Origin: Candidatus Nanopelagicus hibericus
GTDB lineage: Bacteria > Actinomycetota > Actinomycetes > Nanopelagicales > Nanopelagicaceae
Assembly (NCBI RefSeq): GCF_002288005.1
Contig: NZ_CP016771.1
Span: forward strand, 1,116,001-1,180,000
Reading direction: 5' to 3'
Length of the DNA stretch: 64,000 nucleotides
Each line of letters begins with the position of its first letter. Positions within the stretch are counted from its first letter, which is position 1. Below are positions 48,179-57,145 of this stretch, one piece after another. The notes beneath the pieces are model-generated. The model saw only the letters and a program-made list of their open reading frames with translations, searched no databases and had not been told where the DNA came from. Made by a program: the position numbers and the translations under genes.

Positions 48179-49291
48179 TTATGGAAGTGCGGGAGCAGAA
48201 CCTAGCGTGATATTTAATGTTTTAGATTCACCAGCTGGTGTTTGTATCACCATAACTACTTGATCTCCTGGCACACGGCTTCTTACTCGAACAATTGCGC
48301 TGACTGCATCATTTATCTTGAAACCATCAATGCTTTTCAAAATTGTTCCAACGGTAAGCCCTGCTTTATCTGCAGCTTGACCTGGTGTGATCATTGCAAT
48401 TCGAGCGCCAACTCCGGTATAGGTAGTATCAAATAAGACACCAAGAAATGGTTTGGTTGATTTTCCAGTTGCAATTAACTCATCTGCAATACGCACTGCT
48501 TGATTAAATGGTATTGAAAAACCTAAACCGATATTTCCAGATGGACCAAAGGAGGAACCAAGGGTTGCGATAGCTGAGTTAACACCAACTGCTCTGCCCT
48601 GTGAATCAACTAATGGCCCACCAGAATTACCTGGATTAATCGCCGCATCAGTTTGAATAGCATCCATATAACTCTCAGCTGTGGTTGAACCAGTAGTCAC
48701 TGGACGATTTAACGCTGAAACAATTCCACTAGTTACTGTGCCAGATAAACCAAGGGGTGAGCCAAAGGCAATTACCACATCCCCTATTGCTAGAGATGAT
48801 GAATCTCCTTTTGGAATTTCAGGCAGATTACTTTTATTGATTGAGACAACAGCTAAGTCATACTCTGAGTTTCTACCCACAATTGTTGCAACATAAATAT
48901 CACCGTTATTTAACTCAACTTCTATCTTGCCTGTAGTTGCAGCACTTTCAATCACATGGTTGTTGGTGATGATGTAGGAAAGGGAGGAGGTGGATTTATA
49001 GATTGATCCAGAACCAGAGCCACTACCAAGGGTGGATGTAACCTTGATGGAAACAACTGAAGGAGATACTGACTGGGCAATACTTTTTACATTAGCCCCA
49101 GTTGCGCCAATATCTACTGCGCTGCGTCCTTTTGGACAGCTGCCATTACTTGAGACATAAAGAGCTTTAGTTTTGTTATCAATACACGCTTTGACCACCG
49201 GCACATTATTTGGGATCGCAATGGCGTATCCACCCACAGTGACTGCGCCAATAATAAAACCAATTAATAACTTAAACGATGTGCTCTTCAT
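48179..49291 (-). CDS. HtrA/DegP-like serine protease with PDZ domain (370 aa)
   Basis: An N-terminal anchor (LLIGFIIGAVTVGGYAIAI) leads to a short Cys motif (CIDNKTKALYVSS, then GSCPKGRS). The trypsin-like domain has the triad H112 (ITNNHVIES), D145 (SEYDLAVVS) and S223 (NPGNSGGPL). A PDZ domain fills about 275-365 (GVGARIAMITPGQAADKAGL). It should degrade or refold damaged envelope proteins outside the membrane. The CvpA-linked protease of mycobacteria is missing in this window, so this is the only envelope protease seen here. Confidence 0.94.
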   Translation of the reverse strand: MKSTSFKLLIGFIIGAVTVGGYAIAIPNNVPVVKACIDNKTKALYVSSNGSCPKGRSAVDIGATGANVKSIAQSVSPSVVSIKVTSTLGSGSGSGSIYKSTSSLSYIITNNHVIESAATTGKIEVELNNGDIYVATIVGRNSEYDLAVVSINKSNLPEIPKGDSSSLAIGDVVIAFGSPLGLSGTVTSGIVSALNRPVTTGSTTAESYMDAIQTDAAINPGNSGGPLVDSQGRAVGVNSAIATLGSSFGPSGNIGLGFSIPFNQAVRIADELIATGKSTKPFLGVLFDTTYTGVGARIAMITPGQAADKAGLTVGTILKSIDGFKINDAVSAIVRVRSRVPGDQVVMVIQTPAGESKTLNITLGSAPALP

Positions 49292-49371
49292 TTGATCCTT
49301 TGATATCTGTGATTAATAAGCCTGCTAAGAGTAGGTAGTTTACTTGAGATTTTTCTGAGAAACTCCTGCAG

Positions 49372-49377
49372 TAAAGT
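49372..49377 (+). promoter_or_regulatory. -10 element of the GNAT gene, leaderless
   Basis: TAAAGT followed by exactly 6 nt and the ATG at 49384; no ribosome site between. No convincing -35 box at 17 nt. Confidence 0.35.
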
Positions 49378-49383
49378 TGAGTA

Positions 49384-49950
49384 ATGGACCAAAATATGAT
49401 GATCACCACAAAGCGACTTCACCTTCATACCGTTCTGCCTGATGAGTACCTCCTGCTGCAACAAGATCTCACCCACCCAGATTTATGGCTAAAACGTGGC
49501 TTCACCGATCAGATTAAATATTTTGCTACAAATCCAAATCCACTTGAGTATCGCACTCCAAGAGTTGCAATGAATCCCGAATGGGCAAAATATCTTCTTC
49601 GAGTTGCTGTCTTAAAGCAGAGTTCAATAATTATTGCCTCTGCTGGCTTTCATAATGCACCAGATTCAGCCGGCATGATTGAGATCGGTTTTGGGGTTGA
49701 TAAGGCATATCAAAACTTAGGGTATGGCCAAGAGATTCTGCATGGGATGTGGAGTTGGATAGTTAATGACCCACAAGTTAAAACACTTCGTTATACCGTT
49801 TCACCAGATAATTTAGTATCTCAACACATAATTAAAAATCTAGGATTCAAATTAGTTGGAGAGCAGATGGATGAAAGAGATGGCTTAGAGCAAATCTATG
49901 AATTATCTAGTGAAAATTACCTAGCTAATTTTTTGGGTAAATCGTCATAA
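49384..49950 (+). CDS. GNAT-family N-acetyltransferase, RimJ/RimL-like (188 aa)
   Basis: TTKRLHLHTVLPDEY at the start, GMIEIGFGVDKAYQNLGYGQEIL with the acetyl-CoA loop (QNLGYGQ in place of Q/R-x-x-G-x-G/A), VKTLRYTVSPDNLVSQHIIKNLGFKLVGEQ. Acceptor unknown: small molecule or protein N-terminus. Its 3' end overlaps the convergent MFS gene by 34 nt. Confidence 0.87.
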   Translation: MDQNMMITTKRLHLHTVLPDEYLLLQQDLTHPDLWLKRGFTDQIKYFATNPNPLEYRTPRVAMNPEWAKYLLRVAVLKQSSIIIASAGFHNAPDSAGMIEIGFGVDKAYQNLGYGQEILHGMWSWIVNDPQVKTLRYTVSPDNLVSQHIIKNLGFKLVGEQMDERDGLEQIYELSSENYLANFLGKSS

Positions 49951-51149
49951 CCCATATTTCTAACCTGCGGATCAAGCAATGGCACAATAATTGCCACCAC
50001 GGTAATTGCTGCAAGTATCTGTAGAAAGTTTTCAATCCCGAGCAGGGTTGAAAAGGGCGCAGCAATTGCAAGCCCAATTGGTCTAAACATCATCGATCCC
50101 ATCGCATCAAAGGATGAGACTCTAGATAAGGAATCTCGTGGCACCTTTCGTTGAAGAGCTGTATTCCAAAGTGTTCCCCAAAGATCTAAGGTGATCCCAA
50201 ATAAAAAAGCACCAAATGCAATCATCAAAAGTGATTGAGGTTTGGCAAGTGACCAAATATAGAAAGTGATAGTAAAAGATGAGAGCATTAAGAAGCGCAA
50301 TGGATACTTTGGCTTAACTTTAATGGCAATGATGGATCCAACAATTAATCCAGCGGATTCTGCAGTTATTACAAATGACCAAGATTTTGGGCCATTGAAG
50401 TGTTCAAGTGCAATTAGTGGACCTAAAACATTTTCAGCAGCAGCCCAACACATTACAATAAATGAGAAGGCGCCAACAATAATAACAATCCAGCGAAATG
50501 ATAGAAATACTCTCCAGCCATGAAGTAGGTCATCCAGCATTGTATTTTCTGTGTGTTCAGCCCTTGGCGTTAAGTGACGAAAAGTGAAAATCATTACCCC
50601 TGAGATAAAAAAGCTTGCCGCATCAATTGCTAAGGTGAAGGCCACACCAAAAAATTCAATCAATAGTCCAGCAGCCGCAGCCCCCAAAATGACCCCGCCA
50701 TTAGTCATAAACGCATTCAAAGCATTTCCTTTTTGAAGTCCAGCCTCTGGTAATACCGCTGGCATAAGACCTGAGAATGCTGGCCAAAAAATTCCCCACA
50801 TCAAACCAAAAAAACCATTTGTAATTAGCAGTACTGCAATTGGAACACTCCCATTAGCAAAGTAAAAAACTTGGATGAATAGAACTAAACCAGCTGCCAT
50901 ATCGGTTAAGCCAACCATTCTGGCTCTGCCATATTTATCTGCAATTACTCCGCCAAAGGGCAGCATAATTAAAAACAGAACAGTGGTTACACCCAGTACC
51001 AAGCCCAACATATTTGCAGAACCATTTGGTAGGGCTAATATTCCAAAAGCTAGAGCAATTGGACCCATACCATTACCAAAGTTAGAAATAAAGCGCGCAA
51101 GAAATAATCTTTTGACATACTTATGAGCTAAGACCTCTTTGGTTAACAC
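49917..51149 (-). CDS. MFS transporter (410 aa)
   Basis: Twelve predicted helices, with the MFS loop 2-3 motif FGGVIADKYGRARMVGL (about 75-91), NGFFGLMWGIFWPAFSGLMPAVL and a second-half motif around LFGITLDLWGTLWNTALQRKVPRDSLSRVSSFD. This is the enterobactin-exporter/MFS_3-like type, probably a drug or metabolite exporter. It lies 4 nt after a second MFS gene, an uncommon tandem. Start GTG at 51149. Confidence 0.88.
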   Translation of the reverse strand: MLTKEVLAHKYVKRLFLARFISNFGNGMGPIALAFGILALPNGSANMLGLVLGVTTVLFLIMLPFGGVIADKYGRARMVGLTDMAAGLVLFIQVFYFANGSVPIAVLLITNGFFGLMWGIFWPAFSGLMPAVLPEAGLQKGNALNAFMTNGGVILGAAAAGLLIEFFGVAFTLAIDAASFFISGVMIFTFRHLTPRAEHTENTMLDDLLHGWRVFLSFRWIVIIVGAFSFIVMCWAAAENVLGPLIALEHFNGPKSWSFVITAESAGLIVGSIIAIKVKPKYPLRFLMLSSFTITFYIWSLAKPQSLLMIAFGAFLFGITLDLWGTLWNTALQRKVPRDSLSRVSSFDAMGSMMFRPIGLAIAAPFSTLLGIENFLQILAAITVVAIIVPLLDPQVRNMGYDDLPKKLAR

Positions 51150-51153
51150 CCAT

Positions 51154-52386
51154 CTATCTTTGCATATCAGCGGTTGGCCGATCAGGTAGTTTTAAACGGG
51201 AAGCGGCAACACTTATGACTATAAGACCAGTAATTAAGCCACCAAGCCAATACCAATGGGCACCAAAGCCAAGCATGGTGCCAGCAATAGATGGACCGGC
51301 AATCAGTGAGATCTGCCAGGCATTTGTCCCAGCTGCGTTATATCGCCCCCGTAGATGATCAGGTGCTAATTGATTAACAACTGATGGCAAAATTGGCGAC
51401 CAAATCATCTCACCAAAGGCAAAGATGAATTGGCATAAAATCACAAAAAATAAAGCATTACCTTTAAATACACCACTTGCAGCCAGGGCAACCCAGGCTA
51501 GCGCCCACAGTAGAACTGCAACAGAGATCGCTGACTTACGTTTTACTAACAGTAATTTTTTATTTACCCAAAGTTGAAAAGCGGCAATTATAAAAGTATT
51601 TAGCGCATATGCCCAAGCTAAATCTCTTGGCGCAAGCCCTGAAATCGATGTTGAAAAAGCGGTAAAGCCCACCTCTAATTGGCTGTAACTAAATAAGACA
51701 GCAAACATTGCAACAAACCAAAACTTTACAAATGTTTTATCAGCTATTACATCAGCCCAGCCACCAGCAAGCTTGGCCCGTTCAATCCTCTCACTAACAC
51801 TTCGCCTACCAACATCCTTCAAGGTTAAAACCACCGCTAAATAGATGAGGTAGGAGATACCATCTCCAATAAAAAGTAATTCAAAGGTCCTTGGATTATC
51901 TAGTGTGACCACCAAAGATGACACTAGGCCGCCGATTCCAATACCTAGATTTAACATGGCAAATTGGGCGCCGTATATTCGCTCTCTTAAATGCTCTGGT
52001 GTTAACTCAGTTGAGATTGCACTTTGCGATGGCCACATTGCAGATTGGCCCATCGCACACACTGTTGTGACTAAAAAAGCCTGCGGTATTGTTTTCACCA
52101 AACTTAGCGAGCAGTAACCAACTGAACTCACTAATAGTGAGGTTATTAGCACCGGCTTTGGACCCCATTTATCAATTAAATTACCAACCAAAGGTGAGAT
52201 AGCAAGGGCGGAGAGTGCACCATAACTTGCGATGAAACCAGCCACAGCAATTGGAAAGCCTCTTATATTATGAAAATATATAAATGTGTAAGGAAGCACT
52301 AAGCCATTACCCAGTGCTGATAACGCTATGCCCAGCAACATTACCCGCGCTTTTTGAGGTAACTTATCGTTCGTTGTATTACTCAC
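51154..52386 (-). CDS. MFS transporter (410 aa)
   Basis: Twelve helices. SPLVGNLIDKWGPKPVLI (about 62-79) is the loop 2-3 signature, MGQSAMWPSQSAISTELTPEHLRERIYGAQ and LPSVVNQLAPDHLRGRYNAAGTNAW are the repeated half motifs. Likely an exporter of the MdtH-like kind. It is sandwiched without gap between the enolase-superfamily gene and the other MFS gene, so the four genes form one minus-strand operon. Confidence 0.88.
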   Translation of the reverse strand: MSNTTNDKLPQKARVMLLGIALSALGNGLVLPYTFIYFHNIRGFPIAVAGFIASYGALSALAISPLVGNLIDKWGPKPVLITSLLVSSVGYCSLSLVKTIPQAFLVTTVCAMGQSAMWPSQSAISTELTPEHLRERIYGAQFAMLNLGIGIGGLVSSLVVTLDNPRTFELLFIGDGISYLIYLAVVLTLKDVGRRSVSERIERAKLAGGWADVIADKTFVKFWFVAMFAVLFSYSQLEVGFTAFSTSISGLAPRDLAWAYALNTFIIAAFQLWVNKKLLLVKRKSAISVAVLLWALAWVALAASGVFKGNALFFVILCQFIFAFGEMIWSPILPSVVNQLAPDHLRGRYNAAGTNAWQISLIAGPSIAGTMLGFGAHWYWLGGLITGLIVISVAASRLKLPDRPTADMQR

Positions 52387-53490
52387 TTAAAGAATTATCT
52401 CTTTGAAGATAGTAATTAAATCTAAAAAGTTCATATCAGGAGTAACACCAATTCCATCCCCAGTTGGCACAGTCAAATAACCATCATCCATCACAAATGG
52501 TGTTGTTATATCTTGTTTAAAGTATCGAGCAGAGGCTGATGTATCCCCTGGTAATGTAAAACCAGGAAGAGCAGCAAGAGCTAAATTGGCAGCTCTACCA
52601 ATACCTGTCTCTAACATTCCACCACACCAAACTGGAATCTTACTTTTCACACACAAATCATGAATCTTCACCGACTCTAAGTAACCACCAACCCTGCCCG
52701 GTTTAATATTGATAACAGTTGTAGCTTGAAGAGCTAACGCATCTTGGGCAGATTGCAATGAGATTATTGATTCATCAAGGCAGATTGGTGTCTTAACCTC
52801 TTTAGCAAGGAGTGCGTGTCCCAAAATGTCATGCTCATCCAATGGTTGCTCAATTAGTAATAAATTAAACTCATCAAGTTTTGCTAAATGTTTGCCATCA
52901 TCTCTTGAATAAGCCTGATTTGCATCAACTTGTAATGGAATTTCTGACCAAATCTTTCGAATAGTTTTGACTGCTTCTATATCCCAACTTGGTTCAATCT
53001 TTAATTTAATTCTTCGATACCCTGCGTCAACATAAGACTTAACCTCTTCAACTAGAGTATCTAAATTATTTGCAATCCCAACCGATACACCGCACTCCAC
53101 CTTACTTTTTGTAGCGCCAAGGTATGCAGCAAGTGATCTTTTCTCATCTCTTAGTTGCGCATCTAAAATTGCTGTTTCAAGTGCAGCTTTTGCCATCTGA
53201 CCACCCAAGAATGGTTTTAAAATCGTTGCCACATCTTCGGCCTTAAAATCGCCAGCCTTTTTTAGTGCTGGAAGTAAGAATCTTTTAATTAGATCAATGC
53301 AAGCGAATGTGTACTCGGGTGAATAAAGAGGCTCAGACATTGCCACGCACTCAGCCCATCCAGTTGTGCCATTCTCATTCACTACCTTCACAATCAAAAC
53401 TTCACGCGAAGTTTGGGTGCCAAATGAGGTTCTAAAAGGCCGCACTAGCGGTAGTTGAATAATTCTTAATTCAATATCTTTAATTCTCAT
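52387..53490 (-). CDS. Enolase-superfamily o-succinylbenzoate synthase / N-succinylamino acid racemase (367 aa)
   Basis: The catalytic set of the muconate-lactonizing subgroup is complete: K162-x-K164 (RRIKLKIEP), metal ligands D189 (VDANQAY), E214 (IEQPL) and D239 (LDESI), and K263 (INIKPGRVGG). The N-terminal lid is LPLVRPFRTSFGTQTSREVL. Family members do either the menaquinone step (MenC) or racemise N-succinyl amino acids, and many do both. No other menaquinone gene is in the window. The upstream gene is a GNAT that overlaps it by 4 nt, the arrangement reported for D-to-L amino acid conversion. Confidence 0.88.
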   Translation of the reverse strand: MRIKDIELRIIQLPLVRPFRTSFGTQTSREVLIVKVVNENGTTGWAECVAMSEPLYSPEYTFACIDLIKRFLLPALKKAGDFKAEDVATILKPFLGGQMAKAALETAILDAQLRDEKRSLAAYLGATKSKVECGVSVGIANNLDTLVEEVKSYVDAGYRRIKLKIEPSWDIEAVKTIRKIWSEIPLQVDANQAYSRDDGKHLAKLDEFNLLLIEQPLDEHDILGHALLAKEVKTPICLDESIISLQSAQDALALQATTVINIKPGRVGGYLESVKIHDLCVKSKIPVWCGGMLETGIGRAANLALAALPGFTLPGDTSASARYFKQDITTPFVMDDGYLTVPTGDGIGVTPDMNFLDLITIFKEIIL

Positions 53491-54188
53491 ATCCGCACAA
53501 CATATTCATTATTTTCTGAAAAGCCAATAACTTTGCCATTTTTCTCAAAAGCAGCCATGAATTTTTCCCGAACCTGCCTGCGCCATTTCATACTTTCACT
53601 TTGATCCTTAGATCTAATCGCAACTATATCTTCTGGAATTTCAATCAAAATATCACCTAGCTCCGGGTTTGTAATTAACTCTCTTGCCCTTGGTGCATCT
53701 ATATCTGTGCGCCATGAAACCATCAAACGATCTGATTCATCCCCTGCATTTAGCGCATCAGGCATATCACCATAAAAATTAGGAAAGTAACCTGAGATAT
53801 CAACCCCAAGCTTTGCAATATTTAATTTTGCATTTCTCCTTACCAATGGGTCAAAGGTCCAGGAAAGATGAGAATAATTCTTTTTCTTTGCCCAGTTCCA
53901 TTGATCAATCTTTAAAGCGTAACCAACACCTTTGTCTCGAAACTCTGGCAAGACTGCAGTCATGTGTGAATGAAGATGCAAACCACCATTTGTTGCAGGG
54001 AATGCAAAAGCTGCCCCAACAATTTTGTGATCAATAAATGCACCAGAGAGGTAAGAACCACTGTTAACCATTGCCTGTAACAAGTTTGGTGTTATTTCAG
54101 TACCTGAAGTCCCTGCCCAGGTTTTATCAAATATATCACGCGCCAGTTTTTGCTCGGTTAAAGTCAAAATCTTTCGTATAAGAATCAT
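53487..54188 (-). CDS. GNAT-type acyltransferase of COG3375 kind (233 aa)
   Basis: The acyl-CoA fold is visible in LHLHSHMTAVLPEFRDKGVGYALKIDQWNWA (about 70-100; RDKGVGYAL is the cofactor loop), followed by SWTFDPLVRRNAKLNIAKLGVDISGYFPNFYG. This W-T-F-D-P-L pattern belongs to the COG3375 group found with OSBS/NSAR enolases, in which characterised members N-succinylate D-amino acids. It has a perfect TATAAT (54197-54202, minus strand) close upstream. Start codon ATG at 54188; overlap of 4 nt with the enolase gene. Confidence 0.8.
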   Translation of the reverse strand: MILIRKILTLTEQKLARDIFDKTWAGTSGTEITPNLLQAMVNSGSYLSGAFIDHKIVGAAFAFPATNGGLHLHSHMTAVLPEFRDKGVGYALKIDQWNWAKKKNYSHLSWTFDPLVRRNAKLNIAKLGVDISGYFPNFYGDMPDALNAGDESDRLMVSWRTDIDAPRARELITNPELGDILIEIPEDIVAIRSKDQSESMKWRRQVREKFMAAFEKNGKVIGFSENNEYVVRI

Positions 54189-54368
54189 GTATCTCTATTA
54201 TACTTAGTTAATGCCTTCAAAACAGATATTTTCCTAACAACCCAAGCATATTTCTTTAACATAATTATATAATTTAAAGTTCACCTAAGCTTTGTTAAAT
54301 GTAACAAAAACTTTGAAAACCAGGCATTAATCAGGAAATTTAAGAAATAAGTATGATAATTTCGTTTC

Positions 54369-55964
54369 ATGAAATTTAGGTTTTTACCACAGTGGTTACA
54401 TGTATTTTTAAGTCGTAACATTAAATATTTTGAGACTACCATGTTTCAGAATTTTCAACTCATAGTTAATCAAGGCGAATTAATAAGGTTGCGTAAAATC
54501 ATGAATGAAATAATCTTTTATGAATCTAGTTTAATCTCTACAATTGCTAGTACAGGTAACGGTTCAGGTTTAATTCAATCAATGAAAATATTTAGATCTT
54601 GTAACTTAATAAGCACTCTGATATTCAATGAGCATCTGGTTAGAAATTACACTTTATCTAGCGTTTATCAAAAAAGTATAAGTTATCCACTTCCGCCTCA
54701 CTATTGGAATTTCTTTGAAAACAATGGAGTGAAAATCAACAAATATATGAGTTTTTTCTTATGGACGGTTTATGAAGTTCTGAGTTCTTTCAAACAGATT
54801 TATAGCACTATAAGAAAATGTTTTACGTGGAACTTGCGACAAGATATTCCCCCAAGATCTATTCTCGTATTTGGGTTAAATGAAAAAGTTTTGACCAAAA
54901 CTTCAGAAGATGAAAAATGTTTTGAAGTTTGGTTACAGAGAAACTTGAATTTTACAGGGAATATCTATGGTCTAAATCTCAATAACATTGATTCTCTTAA
55001 AACAAAAATTTCTAATATACCAGATGCAAACTTGTTTGATTACAGGCCTAGAAATTTATTGATTGCATTTAGTGCCATATTTAAGTTTAGATTTTCGGCG
55101 GGTGAATTAATCCTTATATTTAGATATTTCCTAGAGGCGTATAAATTTAGATTCCTGAATAAAGCAAATATTCAGAACATAGAAATATTTATTACTCTTG
55201 CATCTGAGAGTTGGGTAAAGCCCGTTTGGTTTAGTCAAGTGAAATTGGATTCCTCCAGAATTATTTATGTTAATTTAAGCGCCTCATCTTCTCCAACAAT
55301 TCTTAACGAAATTGAATTATTTGGTTGGGATCGTTTAAATCAGTGGCATGAAGTTTGGGCACTAGATGCTCACCAAAAGTATTTGTTTTCAACGCGCTCC
55401 ATACAGTCAGATTCCAAAGCAATTGCAGTGGGGTGCCCTTTTTGGACCGACAGGCTGGAACCATTCATCGATTCGAAAGATAAAGGCAATTACATAGCTA
55501 TTTTTGATATTCAACCAACACGAAAATTCTTAGGTTGGTCAAGCTTGTATGACTGTGGGTATTTTGATACATCCTCTATCCTAAAATTTATTACAGACAT
55601 TGTAGAAGTTTCGGCAAGGTTGGGAAAGATTTGTGTTTTAAAGTCGAAAAGAAATAGTCCGAGATATTTTGATGCTGAGTATTACCAAGGAATTGAGTTT
55701 TTAGGAAAGGAGTATAAAAATTTCATCTACGTCGATGCAGATATCGCGCCTCATAGAATTATTCAGGACTCTCTTGTGACTATATCTGTTCCCTTTACAT
55801 CAACGGCAATAATTGCTTCAGAACTTGGAGTTCCTAGTCTATTTTACGATCCAATTGGTAAAGTTTTAAGAAATGATCCAAGTGCACGAGGAACTCATGT
55901 TGTTAGTGGGCAAACTAACCTCTATACCGAACTTTGTGATTTGTTTTCAAAGAAATTACCATAA
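54369..55964 (+). CDS. PFTS-motif polysaccharide biosynthesis protein (531 aa)
   Basis: The C-terminal part has SVPFTSTAIIASELGVPSLF with the PFTS motif at 475-478, the hallmark of a family of surface carbohydrate proteins with a glycosyltransferase-like (GT-B) end. EALIASE-type helix and YDPIGKV follow. The first 170 residues are basic and aromatic with a hydrophobic patch (YMSFFLWTVYEVLS). Exact role unknown, likely a sugar transferase in surface glycan assembly. It opens a very AT-rich island of six glycan genes. Confidence 0.75.
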   Translation: MKFRFLPQWLHVFLSRNIKYFETTMFQNFQLIVNQGELIRLRKIMNEIIFYESSLISTIASTGNGSGLIQSMKIFRSCNLISTLIFNEHLVRNYTLSSVYQKSISYPLPPHYWNFFENNGVKINKYMSFFLWTVYEVLSSFKQIYSTIRKCFTWNLRQDIPPRSILVFGLNEKVLTKTSEDEKCFEVWLQRNLNFTGNIYGLNLNNIDSLKTKISNIPDANLFDYRPRNLLIAFSAIFKFRFSAGELILIFRYFLEAYKFRFLNKANIQNIEIFITLASESWVKPVWFSQVKLDSSRIIYVNLSASSSPTILNEIELFGWDRLNQWHEVWALDAHQKYLFSTRSIQSDSKAIAVGCPFWTDRLEPFIDSKDKGNYIAIFDIQPTRKFLGWSSLYDCGYFDTSSILKFITDIVEVSARLGKICVLKSKRNSPRYFDAEYYQGIEFLGKEYKNFIYVDADIAPHRIIQDSLVTISVPFTSTAIIASELGVPSLFYDPIGKVLRNDPSARGTHVVSGQTNLYTELCDLFSKKLP

Positions 55965-56166
55965 TTAGTAAGTGCCTTTTGGTTAAATGTATCTATACTA
56001 AGTTGATGATTACTGCGGGTGCTGATCGAGGATATTTGTCCAATTCTCCTGTGAATAATATGTGGCAACACTGGAATTTCAAACTAGTACACGTAAACCA
56101 TCGACTACCCCATAACTTTCTGAATTACAACTACGTCGGTTTTAATCTATCTTTAATATATTAAAT

Positions 56167-56172
56167 AGGAGG
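56167..56172 (+). promoter_or_regulatory. Strong ribosome site deciding a GTG start
   Basis: AGGAGG lies 8 nt before the GTG at 56181 and fixes the start of the GT8-like gene. The 200 nt before it carry no convincing gene. Confidence 0.7.
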
Positions 56173-56180
56173 TTATATTC

Positions 56181-57140
56181 GTGGAGAAAGGTTGTTCGGA
56201 AGAGTTAATTAAGGGTAAAAGAGACTACATAGTCACAATTGCAATAGGTGACAAGTACTTAACTGATTGGGAACAATTCGCATTACCTTTTTGGACAAGT
56301 TATTGCAAAAAATATGGATTAGGACTTATAGTAATTTGCAAAGATTTAATTGAACCGGGCGATGTTACTTGGAAGAAAGCAACTTGGCAGAAATTTCTGA
56401 TTGGAGAATATACAAAAAAATTCTATCCGCACGTTGAACGAGTATGTTATTTAGATACAGATATTTTGATCAGCCCATTAGCGCCAAACGTATTTGATTT
56501 TCACAAAGATGGAAGCATGAGTCTTGTCTCACTATTCCACCGATTGCCATATAGCCGGACCACCACTCTAGAAAAACTAACGTGGTTCAGGAATCAAAGT
56601 AGTGAAGGTCGTTATCCACTAGATTCTGCAATTTATATGGGGATCTCAGACCTATTTAATTATCATGGACTTGCAGCACAAGAAGATTATGCCTGCGCAG
56701 GTATGTTTATTATGGATACTTCAATTCACTCTAAAACTATGCATCAATTCTTTTTGACCGTTGATAGTAGTATTCACACAATTACGAATGGAGGAGATCA
56801 AACTCATTTCAATTTTCTCGCTCAAAATAGCTTTCTAATTAACTGGCTATCTTACAAATTTCAATCCATTTGGAGCTACGAAGCGGCAAATTATTATCCT
56901 TCTGTATTTTTTGATTGCTACTCGGATCACACCTATTTATCAATTCAGAATGCACTCATAAACAATTACTTTCTTCATTTTGCTGGTGGTTGGAGTGAAT
57001 GCCAGCAATGGAAAGATCCCAAAGTATTTCAAGAGAATATAACTTTGGGAAACATCTCAAATTTAATTGAATACCAGAATAAAGCTCTCAAAAGCGGAAA
57101 GCCGGTAGGGCATATTAAATTTCTAAACGGTATGGGGTAA
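56181..57140 (+). CDS. GT-A glycosyltransferase, family 8-like (319 aa)
   Basis: YIVTIAIGDKYLTDWEQFALPF starts the nucleotide-sugar fold. VCYLDTDILISPLAPNVFD carries the metal-binding D92-x-D94. CAGMFIMDTSIHSKTM (about 176-191) and GGDQTHFNFLAQ (about 209-220) match the acceptor side of GT8-like enzymes. Near the end, NYFLHFAGGWSECQQWKD would be the H-x-x-G metal/sugar loop. It adds a sugar, donor unknown. It is 5 nt before the AsnB-like gene. Confidence 0.8.
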   Translation: MEKGCSEELIKGKRDYIVTIAIGDKYLTDWEQFALPFWTSYCKKYGLGLIVICKDLIEPGDVTWKKATWQKFLIGEYTKKFYPHVERVCYLDTDILISPLAPNVFDFHKDGSMSLVSLFHRLPYSRTTTLEKLTWFRNQSSEGRYPLDSAIYMGISDLFNYHGLAAQEDYACAGMFIMDTSIHSKTMHQFFLTVDSSIHTITNGGDQTHFNFLAQNSFLINWLSYKFQSIWSYEAANYYPSVFFDCYSDHTYLSIQNALINNYFLHFAGGWSECQQWKDPKVFQENITLGNISNLIEYQNKALKSGKPVGHIKFLNGMG

Positions 57141-57145
57141 GAATA

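Noticed and set aside
55979-56164. 61-codon frame between the PFTS and GT8-like genes
   Set aside because: TTG start without ribosome site, no recognisable sequence; the real next start has a strong AGGAGG.
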